Shown: positions 56,401-64,000 of the stretch, piece by piece
Position numbering within the stretch: position 1 is the stretch's first letter
How the letters are laid out: each line of letters begins with the position of its first letter
Assembly (NCBI GenBank): GCA_012064415.1
Contig: SSNU01000249.1
Span: 124,001 to 188,000 of the forward strand
Origin: Gyrodactylus bullatarudis
Taxonomy: Eukaryota; Platyhelminthes; Monogenea; Gyrodactylidea; Gyrodactylidae
Direction: 5' to 3'
Length of the DNA: 64,000 nucleotides
Program-made: the position numbers and the translations under genes
Notes under the pieces: generated by a model
Seen by the model: only the letters and a program-made list of their open reading frames with translations
Database searches by the model: none
What the model was told of the DNA's origin: nothing

Positions 56401-57685
56401 CTATTTTCTTGTCCTGAAAACTAGGATTCTCCGGATAATTCAGATTCGGATCCGCTACTGAAAACTGAAAGGTAAAAATCCGATTTGCTCTCACTGTCCC
56501 GTGAATAAAAAAACCACAATTCAATCTGATTTTGAATAATTTGAATTTGTCTATGAAGATTTATAGAAATTTTTCATTTTCCTTCGAGATAGTTGATAAA
56601 TACCCATGGTTAGATTCCTTCAATAATGAAGAAAGTTCAAAGCTAAAAGTTGGAATCCAAAAAGATGAAACATTTTTTACCAAGCTTGGATGCTGAAAAT
56701 TATTTGTTCATCTATTTTAAATGGGTAGTCATTACGATTCAGAAAAAATATTTATCCAACTTTTATTTATGATAAAACAGTTTTTCAGGCTTATTTATCT
56801 CTGTCAACGTTTAATGACTAGATTAACTAAATCTTGATTTATATCCTTCTTCAATCTTTCAGGCTCTCTCTTCAATTAAAGAGTATAAATGAAATCATAG
56901 GATAACTGATAAATCACTTTTGTTTATGTCTTGTGGATTCAATGAGGATTTCTCTCAGTACTATCCATTGTATAGCTTACACACACTCAGCAAAAATATA
57001 AACTACTATAGACTTGGACAAAAATTTTCAAAATTACTAAAAATATGATAGAGCTAATCTTCAAGTATTTCAACATCATCTCACTAAATTTGGCTCCAAA
57101 ATACCTTTTTATGTCTCTGTTATTAGATAAACAAACTTAAGGATTTTTCTAATAAAAAACATTTTTTAACCGATAATAGTTGTAATAGTCATGAAAAAAA
57201 TGAAATTTCAATTTTAAAAAGTCTGCATTCGGAATTCAAGTTAAAATTAATTAATTTCATCAAGTTGACAGGTGATATTAGTTATTTTGGAAAGTTTCGT
57301 TCAAGTCTACTGAATGGAAGGAAGAATAAAGTAATAATAAACTTGAGCCCTACTAGGCAGATAGTTTTTTCTTCATAATTCCTTCAATTGAATTTGGTTG
57401 CGTATAAATTATAATTTATCATTATTATCTTCATATCATTATTATTTATTTGTATGATTAAAAATGTCAACATTGGAATGTATGACTTTTACAAAAACTT
57501 GATTTTTTTTCATCAAGAACACAGATAAGATCTTTTGGAATCTGTAACATGACGCCTAATTTTATCAAGTGTAAAAATTTTGTCCGTTTTTTTAATTTTG
57601 ATTTGACAAAAAATATTTTGATTGGTTTTTCAAAATTAGACAAGAAAATAAAATTTCTTAAATGTGATCCAAAGAATCCTCAATA
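56401..57685. other. Intergenic segment with possible transposase N-terminal debris
   Basis: 56401-56470 read on the minus strand as a serine/acidic patch (FSSGSESELSGES) that may be the transposase N-terminus. 57000-57190 belongs to the unnamed repeat seen at 2560, 20600 and 23235. 57455-57610 resembles MITE arms. Confidence 0.4.
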
Positions 57686-58290
57686 CAGGTAAAAGCTCTG
57701 TAAAGTGACACGACTTGTGTGAAAATGGAAGTTGAAACTATATATATGCCATTTCTGACCCAAATTTTATCTACAAAATTAACTAGTAACAAGTTTACTG
57801 GATTTCAGTTAATCTTGTTACTCGTTTTCAAAATTATCTGATATTCTCAAGAATCCCAGGAATCTTGTTACTAGTAACAAGTTCAACTGATAATAACTAG
57901 TTTTTTGACTTTCAGAATTTAGAAAGAAAAATCACTCAGTTTATTCATAACACCACTAGGATACTTTCAGAATCTCATTCTGAAAGTCATAAAATTAGCT
58001 ATTATCAGTTAAACTTGTTAACAGTAACAAGATTCCCGGGATTCTTGAGACTATCAGATAATTTTGAAAACGAGTAACAAGATTAACTGAAATCCAGTTA
58101 AACTTGTTACTAGTAACAAGATTCCCGAGATTCTTGAGACTATCAGATAATCTTGAAACCGAGTAACAAGTTTAACTGATTTGTCAGGGACTCTTGAGAC
58201 TATCAAGAGTAACAAGATTACCGGTAACATATATATAGAGTCAACTTCCATTTTCACACAAGTCGTGTCACTTTAAAGAGCTTTTACCTG
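57686..58290. mobile_element. TA-flanked foldback element with ACTAGTAACAAG repeats (605 bp)
   Basis: Terminal arms of about 60 bases, CAGGTAAAAGCTCTGTAAAG and its near complement, next to TA at 57684 and 58291. Inside, TTACTAGTAACAAG and TTGAGACTATCAGATAAT recur several times in both orientations, so most of the element can fold on itself. The ORF at 58054-58257 is made of these repeats. Tc1/mariner-type non-autonomous element by its CAG start and TA target. Confidence 0.8.
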
Positions 58291-58429
58291 TATCTTGTTG
58301 GAAATTAATTTTGAATCCTTGATGATTTTCATACATAGATCAACTTTAATTTTTGATCATTTCTCTTAGAAAAGTCTTAGAATTGGGGTAAATATAAAAG
58401 TAATAAATTCGTATAAAAATGGAACTATG

Positions 58430-59100
58430 CTAGCTAGGTGATTTAAGATGAGAATTTACTAGTTTTACAAAAAAACTACATACAGACTTTACCTACGGAT
58501 TGCCAGAGAGACAAGTATCTCTCAATAGTCCCAAATAAATTAGTCGTAATAAATCCGAAAGAGATTCAATCTGACAAAGGTTAGGCCATTTTTTCAACTT
58601 CGAATCAAACTAAAGCTAATTGATATAAAGTTGGAGATCTATGATTTTTACGAAAACCTCGATTTTTCATCAAAAATTCGAGTATGTTAAAGATTTTTTC
58701 GATTCCTACTCAATTCACGGTTTCTTTAAAAAATTTTGAAAACAAGACGGATTAATTATGAGTAAATTTAGATAAATTCGAGCAAAAACATACTGAATCT
58801 GAAAATAAAATTTGAAAAAAAGAAAACCTTGGTTAAAACTCGATCAAAAAAGGTTTTCTTGATATTAAGAAAAATTCATCAAACCACAATTTGGTCGAGT
58901 TGTACCCAAATTCTTCCTTTTACAAATGCAAAATTTCAACGAAATTTATATGAAACTGAAACAGGTATGGATTTGCAAATAACCCAGGGTGAAGTTATCA
59001 CTTCCTTCACTTTTGAGCTCAAAACTCTTTTTTATTTGGATGATTTGAAGCGATTATATTCGGGATCAACATTAGGCAAAATTTGAAATTTGGTGAGAGT
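58430..59100. repeat. MITE fragments
   Basis: GATGAGAATTTACTAGTTTT at 58448 and a second left end TA|AAGCTAATTGATATAAAG at 58611, running through family core blocks (GAAGCGATTATATTCGGGAT, CAACATTAGGC) to about 59085. Right ends are missing. Confidence 0.6.
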
Positions 59101-59559
59101 TTCAGAGGAATATAGATGGAAAAGATTTCATGTGATGAATTTCAATAAAAACTCCACATGAAGATCCCTTCGTCACCAGAGAAATCCTGAATTTTCACAA
59201 TAATTATGAATAAATCTTTCAACTGAAGACATTAGTTTAGTAAAACTGGAGAAAATCGTGTCTCACTTAATTACTAAGTGAGAAGAAACTAGAATCATTC
59301 TATTCTCAAGTTACATTCTTGGAAATTGATACAGGACTTACAGATGGTATAATCTCAAATTACACGAAAAAGTTGAAGACATATTTTCAAAGCTGATTGA
59401 TCTCCCGATTAAACTTTGGATTTTAAATTAGGTTTTAGAATTTTCAAATGACAACTAGATTTAATTTTTGGTTTAATAATTCTGAGCCCATTAAGAAGGT
59501 TAGAGAAATATTAGCATATATTTTACCAAATTATTATTCCGGGGATTAACTTTATATTT

Positions 59560-60212
59560 GACCGAATGTCTTCAGACTCTACCCCGGTGAAATTTAGAAA
59601 AAATCAATTTTTAAGGAAAATATGTCAAATTTGAAATCTTGAAGTAGCGCCAAATTCCCATTTTTTTGAACTTTAAGTTAAATATTTTTGTTGATTTCAA
59701 TGTGAGAGAGTGATCAAAATTTGATTTTTAGGATCACAATAAGACAAAAAAACAGATGATCATCATAAAAATTTTGATAAATTCGTCATTTTTCTGGGAT
59801 GTTGAAATATCAAATTTCATCGACTTTCAAGTAGGGAAAATGATGAAAAATTCAAAATTCAATTTTGACACGGTTATGGGGTGATTCTTAAAACCAGATT
59901 CAGCCTATTTAATTTCTTTGTCTTATTGTGATCCAAAAAATCAACTTTTGATCACTCTCTCACATTGAAATCAACAAAAAAATTTAACTTAAAGTTCAAA
60001 AAAATGGGAATTTGGCGCTACTTCAAGATTTCAAATTTGACGTATTTTCCTTAAAAATTGACTTTTTCTGAATTTTTTTTCTCCGTATCGTGAAAGAGAG
60101 ACTCATGATCGAGATTCCAAAAAATCTTGATCATATTCGATTTCTTGATGAAAAAATTAAGAATTTTGTAAAAATCTTAAATTCTCATCTTCATATTAAC
60201 TAGCTTTATTTA
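59560..60212. mobile_element. Foldback MITE, near-complete copy (subfamily 2)
   Basis: Palindromic: 59605-59745 pairs with 59935-60085 (AAATCTTGAAGTAGCGCCAA, GTGAGAGAGTGATCAAAA). The right end is CATATTAACTAGCTT|TA; the left end is worn. The right half is almost the same as 1-275. Confidence 0.75.
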
Positions 60213-60760
60213 AAAGATGCTAAATATATCCACTTTCTCTTCCAAAAATTTGGAGTATTTTTAAATATATTTTCATACTTAGCTTTCAATGCTTAAAATG
60301 CTTGTATATGCTTAAATACACTAAGCAGTAGAGCAGTCCTCTACTAATCATAATTTTTTAATTAAGTCATTAAAAAAGTCACCTAAATAAATCAAAAATT
60401 TTAAACGCATATAAAAAATCTTTTAGTGTATTTTTTGAGGCCCTACTAATAATATGAGCTCGTTTTTCTCTGGTCTTGTGATTTTTAGAATCAAATGAAA
60501 ATATTCTTGATGTTCCGATCAAAAGAATACAGCAATAATCAACACTTTTAGCTAGAGACTTTGCACAAAACCGGTTCTAGTACATGCCCTTCACTTCAGC
60601 CCAGCAAACACAGTAAGAAACGAATTCTTTAGATTCAGAGGTTAAGTCGGCTAATCCATAAAAAATTTGCCCCCTCTTGTTTTCCAGGAATTTTTCTGAG
60701 TGACAAAGAGACTAAGGGCTCTTTAACATCGATGAAATGAAAACCTTGCGGTCAATCAAA
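60213..60760. repeat. Two dispersed repeat fragments
   Basis: 60213-60350 matches 8565-8690 (CTTTCTCTTCCA, TTAAAATGCTTGTATAT, GAGCAGTCCTCTA). 60655-60755 matches 27290 and 48905 (TTGCCCCCTCTTG, TTTAACATCGATGAAATGAA). Confidence 0.6.
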
Positions 60761-61235
60761 CCACCAAGAAGAAGACAAGAATCATAATAAAGAATTCATT
60801 CGAAACACACAAAGACAAAAATATCCCGCTTTCAAATCCAAAATCGTTTATATATTCTTTTAAATTAATTATTTTTGTGTCTATCTAACGTGAATTCAGA
60901 CGACATTAATAACTAGCCAATATAAGTACAGGCATGATTTTGACATAAATTCATCAATCATGTCATCAAAGGAATTCTCACTTAAAGAGCTGGATATAAA
61001 ATTAGTAGGCTTCTCACGAATCGAATTCATTCCCACATTCTGAAAATGAATTTAATTCATCTTCTTTAAAAAGAACATTTTTTTCATTTCATAGATCATT
61101 TTGTATTTTCAATTATACTTATGATAATTTTTACCACTTTTAGTAAAAGTATTTTACTACGAGTTGTAATTATTACAAGCTAAACAGAGCGATTGCTATT
61201 GGTTGCGAAACTATTTGGCCAATGGCCACCCTTAA

Positions 61236-61465
61236 TCCTTTCGGTGCCGATGGACATATATGTCCATTTTCCAATTTTTTTGAACCTTCATAAGTTATGA
61301 ATCATAACTCTACCAGTTTGATAGGTTTCTGGATCAATTAAAGTTTTAATTTAAGCCCACAATGTGAGCTTGCATTAGTAATATTTTTGGCCAAATAACT
61401 TGGTATCTTCATAGCTAAATTTTGGTTTTTATAAAAATTGTGAAATAGTCTCGGGACCGAAAGGG
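61236..61465. mobile_element. piggyBac-type MITE, copy 3 (230 bp)
   Basis: TTAA at 61232-61235 and 61466-61469; ends TCCTTTCGGTGCCGATGG and GGGACCGAAAGGG. The interior is the inverted equivalent of copy 2 (GGACATATATGTCC near the left end). Confidence 0.88.
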
Positions 61466-61850
61466 TTAAGAACCATTTTAAGGAGTAAAATTCTGAATTA
61501 TAATTATTAACGAACAAACAATCATTTTTTCTAATACAAAAAATATTCTAAAATATTTATATCATTAGCTGACTACTTTGAAGTAAATAATTAAATTTTC
61601 ATAAATAAAATCAGTTTATTAGTACAAAAAGAAAGACTTACTACATAATGAGGACAAAGGAATATTTTGAACCAGAAATTAAATAAAAATTATACACTTT
61701 CAGTATTTTTATAGTGATAGGTCACAAAGAAAAGAAAAATTCTAGGCAATACATTTTTTTCAATCGATTCTTGGTACACGAGTATTACTAATAGAACGAT
61801 GATTACTCTTGTTTGGAAGATAATTGAAAAGTCTTACATTGTATACAGAA

Positions 61851-61860
61851 TTTATTTATT
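61851..61860 (-). terminator. Top2: Topoisomerase II poly(A) signals
   Basis: Overlapping AATAAATAAA on the minus strand about 105 bases after the stop codon, giving a short 3' UTR. Confidence 0.6.
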
Positions 61861-61964
61861 TTGATTTTATATAAAATATATTTCATGTATAACTTGTATA
61901 AATATAGTAAATATGTATTACGGTTATATCAATTAAAAAACAAAATTCCAACTTTTCTTGCATT

Positions 61965-62023
61965 TCAATCTTCTTCCTCATCAGATTCATCAAATACAAA
62001 GTTTTTCTTCACGGCTCTTCTGG
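61965..62023 (-). CDS. Top2: DNA topoisomerase II, last exon
   Basis: Encodes RRAVKKNFVFDESDEEED and the stop. The basic patch followed by an acidic tail resembles the end of animal topoisomerase II (basic run, then E/D-rich end). Acceptor TTTTCAG|CC; phase agrees with the preceding exon. Confidence 0.88.
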
Positions 62024-62082
62024 CTGAAAAAGATTATTTTTGAATAAAAATTCATAAGAAATTTTGAAGAGTGTTAACTTAC

Positions 62083-62716
62083 ATCTCGAGGGAGCAATAA
62101 CTTCCTCTTCAGATTCAGAATTTTTTTCCGACTTCTCATCATCTAGATTGAATGAATCATCTGAGTCTGACAAAACTTTTTTGGCCCGCGATTTTTTTGG
62201 TTCCGGTTTTTTTGTTACTTTTTTAACCTCGGAAGTTTCAGAACTTTTTAATGATTGACTATCATCTTTATCAACATTAAAAGATTCATCAGTTTCCTCA
62301 AGAATCTTTTTAGCTGCTGGCTTTTTCTTGGGGGCTGCTGCAGTAGGCTTTTTTGCTGGAGCAGTTTTTTTTTCAACAATGGGCTCTTTTGTTGCCAACT
62401 TTCTCTTGGGTTCTCCGTCGTCTGATTCTTCATCATCGTCAAAGTTGAAACTTTCTTCAGATTCACTAACTTCCGTTTCCTCTTCTGAATCAGAGCTATT
62501 GTTCTTTTTCTTCTTGGGTTTCGAGACTGTCTTTTCACTTGGCTTGGCAGCAAACATGTCGTCTATTTTTTTGTTACCTTTTGCAGAATCTGCTTTAGGT
62601 TTCTTAGGAGCGGAAGGCTTAGCAACATCAATGGTGTTACGTTTGCCTCGTCCTCGTCCAACTGGTTTTTCAGGGTTTAATGAGAGTCGTTTGGCCAAAG
62701 GTTGAGTGATGGTTTC
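62083..62716 (-). CDS. Top2: DNA topoisomerase II, C-terminal domain exon
   Basis: Encodes about 211 residues of the disordered C-terminal tail: GRGRGKRNTIDVAKPSAPKK, then alternating Lys/Pro/Ala-rich and Ser/Asp/Glu-rich stretches. The unit SFN(F/V/L)D flanked by acidic residues appears three times (ESFNFDDDEE, ESFNVDKDD, DSFNLDDE); such acidic serines are typical casein kinase II sites. This tail directs nuclear and chromosome targeting in other animals and is poorly conserved. Boundaries ACACAG|GAAACC and AGAT|GTAAGT. A long serine-rich frame on the opposite strand is only its shadow. Confidence 0.9.
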
Positions 62717-62837
62717 CTGTGTAGTAAATAAAATTTATATTTCTACCAGTACTTAATTATAATTAATTTGATAATTATCAAATGTTTATTCAGATAGTGT
62801 GAACAGAGGGAAAGATATTAATAGAACTAAAACGTAC

Positions 62838-63140
62838 CTTGAAGTCATCATCAGCCTCTTCCTCTTCCATTTTAATTTTTGATGTGTCATTGACTCCTTT
62901 CAACTTGTCTGCTTGTATTTTAGTTTCTTTCTTAATGTCCTTGATGCGTTTTGTAGCAGCCTTATCAATAGTATCCTTATCAATTTGTGGGACAACCCTA
63001 ACAGCATTAGGATTGGGAAGTGTATCTTGATGTACTCCTGCATTTTTCTTTTTACCCCTACCTGAATTTGCTCCCTTGATTTTCTTACTCATCTTTTCGT
63101 GTAATTCAGACAATTCTTTTTCTTCTTGCTCAAGGCTTTT
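62838..63140 (-). CDS. Top2: DNA topoisomerase II, linker exon
   Basis: 101 codons in phase 0: KSLEQEEKELSELHEKMSKK (coiled coil), a glycine/lysine patch (GRGKKKN), VRVVPQIDKD, and lysine-rich helix ending MEEEEADDDFK. Corresponds to the region between the catalytic core and the variable tail (human RVIPRI.IEM). Donor AAG|GTACGT. Confidence 0.9.
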
Positions 63141-63198
63141 CTGTAAGAAATAAAAAGATGAACAAAAATTGTTGACAATTTTCTACTTGATAACAAAC

Positions 63199-63437
63199 CT
63201 TATAAACTGTTTCCACAGCAAGTAAATCTTCCTCGTATAGGTCTTCGGGAGATTTACTACGAATGAGTTCTAATTCGTGTCGTTTCTTTTGCTGCTGAGC
63301 AATAAATTCTTCCTTCTTTTCATAACTTAAATTCCACATTGGCATATTGAGTATGTAGTTGAAATCATACTTTTCCTCATTTTCAGGTGCCGTTTCACCT
63401 CTCTCTTCCATCTCAGCCATTCTGTCTTCCAAAGCTT
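63199..63437 (-). CDS. Top2: DNA topoisomerase II exon (coiled-coil gate region)
   Basis: Contains YDFNYILNMPMWNLSYEKKE and IRSKSPEDLYEEDL, matching the FNYLLDMPLW.LT.EKK and L..KSP.DLW..DL signature at the end of the topoisomerase II core. Boundaries TTGTAG|AAGC and AAG|GTTTGT. Confidence 0.95.
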
Positions 63438-63498
63438 CTACAAGGGGGAGATTAAGTTAAATTTATTTATAAATTATCATGATTAATTCTAAACTAAC

Positions 63499-63704
63499 CT
63501 AGCTTATTGAGAGACTCTTTCCAAGCCTGAATTGGGTCAGAATCATAACCAGCTTTGGCAAGCATTTCAATGATAACTTTTCTTGCTTTGTTTTCAATCA
63601 AGATTTTACCTTCAATCTTCTCAACAATAAAACGAGCTTGATTATCAAGTTTAAGCATTTCAGCAGTGAGTTTTCCATCAAGGTAATTCTTTCGATTGAC
63701 ATAA
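63499..63704 (-). CDS. Top2: DNA topoisomerase II exon (core)
   Basis: Encodes NRKNYLDGKLTAEMLKLDNQ-ARFI followed by IEGKILIENKARKVIIEML and GYDSDPIQAWKE, matching L.NQARFI.EKI.GK..IENK and GYDSDP..AWK in animal enzymes. Boundaries TTCTAG|TTATG and CTAG|GTTAGT. Confidence 0.95.
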
Positions 63705-63761
63705 CTAGAATTGAAAAGAAAAAATTAATTAACCATAAACTATGGGAAGATGATAACTTAC

Positions 63762-64000
63762 AATTTAAGTCTTATAGTGTAAAACTCCTTGAGTATATCA
63801 ATAACAGAGGTATATCTCTTAATACAATTTAGAGAATCGAATAGAACCATCGAATTCATAGTGTGAGGACTATTAAGCTTGAAAAATTTGTGAAGGCCTA
63901 TTCTTTCAGCATCTTTAAGACCTTGGGCAGACATCTTTACAACAAATTTTACTGTTTCATCTGTGTGATATTCTTTGTAATCTTCAATAAGAGGCGTTTT
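63762..64000 (-). CDS. Top2: DNA topoisomerase II exon (core, cut by window end)
   Basis: Encodes EDYKEYHTDETVKFVVKMSA and ERIGLHKFFKLNSPHTMNSM-VLFD, then IKRYTSVIDILKEFYTIRLK. This matches the HTD.TV.FVVKM ... GLHK.FKL ... NSMVLFD ... DIL..F...RL segment of eukaryotic topoisomerase II, the homodimeric enzyme that passes one DNA duplex through a transient double-strand break in another. ATPase domain and active-site tyrosine lie beyond 64000. Introns in this gene are only about 57-121 bases, in contrast to the channel gene. Confidence 0.95.

Noticed and set aside
62064..62705. Plus-strand serine/phenylalanine-rich ORFs opposite the topoisomerase tail
   Set aside because: Complement of Lys/Glu/Asp-rich coding sequence; no conserved features.
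1..64000. CRISPR arrays, operons, prokaryotic promoters
   Set aside because: The window is spliced animal DNA; no regularly spaced short repeats with unique spacers were seen.

Overview
The window is animal nuclear DNA, very AT-rich, with spliced genes, short GT-AG introns in one gene, very long introns in another, and many decayed transposons. The channel protein reads most like arthropod T-type calcium channels (for example the exon 6 run [15 protein letters not shown]). AT-rich sequence, long introns and heavy transposon load would fit a crustacean such as a copepod, but that assignment is a guess.

Three genes are supported, all on the minus strand. (1) The 5' part of a T-type (Cav3) voltage-gated calcium channel gene runs from its start codon at 36022 down to 1108 and continues beyond base 1. 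Seven exons cover the N-terminus, all of domain I and the start of the I-II linker. Intron 1 is about 26.3 kb and has U12-type AT-AC signals. (2) A single-exon ORF of 899 codons (45892-48591) is of unknown family, with faint internal repeats. (3) The 3' end of DNA topoisomerase II (six exons, 61965 to beyond 64000) encodes the end of the catalytic core and a charged C-terminal tail; its introns are only about 57-121 bp.

Almost everything else is mobile-element debris. A foldback MITE family with TA-flanked ends (AAGCTAGTTGAYATGAAG) recurs throughout, with complete or near-complete copies at 11261, 31538, 50687 (holding a piggyBac), 53552 and 59560 and many fragments. piggyBac-type elements include a frame-broken transposase nested in a MITE (50869-52644), a second transposase pseudogene (55940-56400), three short TTAA-flanked MITEs (2923, 41373, 61236), and a 2.1 kb TTAA-flanked element (38657-40742) that contains a Penelope-like GIY-YIG ORF. 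Two more Penelope-like GIY-YIG fragments lie at 37334 and 54187. LINE reverse-transcriptase remnants lie at 6804 and 40990. A tRNA-like, hammerhead-ribozyme-bearing short repeat occurs at four places (13173, 19756, 33692, 44933). A near-perfect 1.09 kb palindrome occupies 41606-42696.

Layout: 1-9202, Cav3 exons 7 to 2 with repeat-filled introns; 9203-35528, intron 1; 35529-36022, exon 1; 36023-45891, intergenic transposon cluster; 45892-48591, unknown gene; 48592-61850, second transposon cluster; 61850-64000, topoisomerase II 3' end. The three genes show no functional link. The most notable points are the U12 AT-AC signals of the channel gene, the orphan 899-residue protein, the hammerhead repeat family, and the nested or hybrid piggyBac/Penelope structures.
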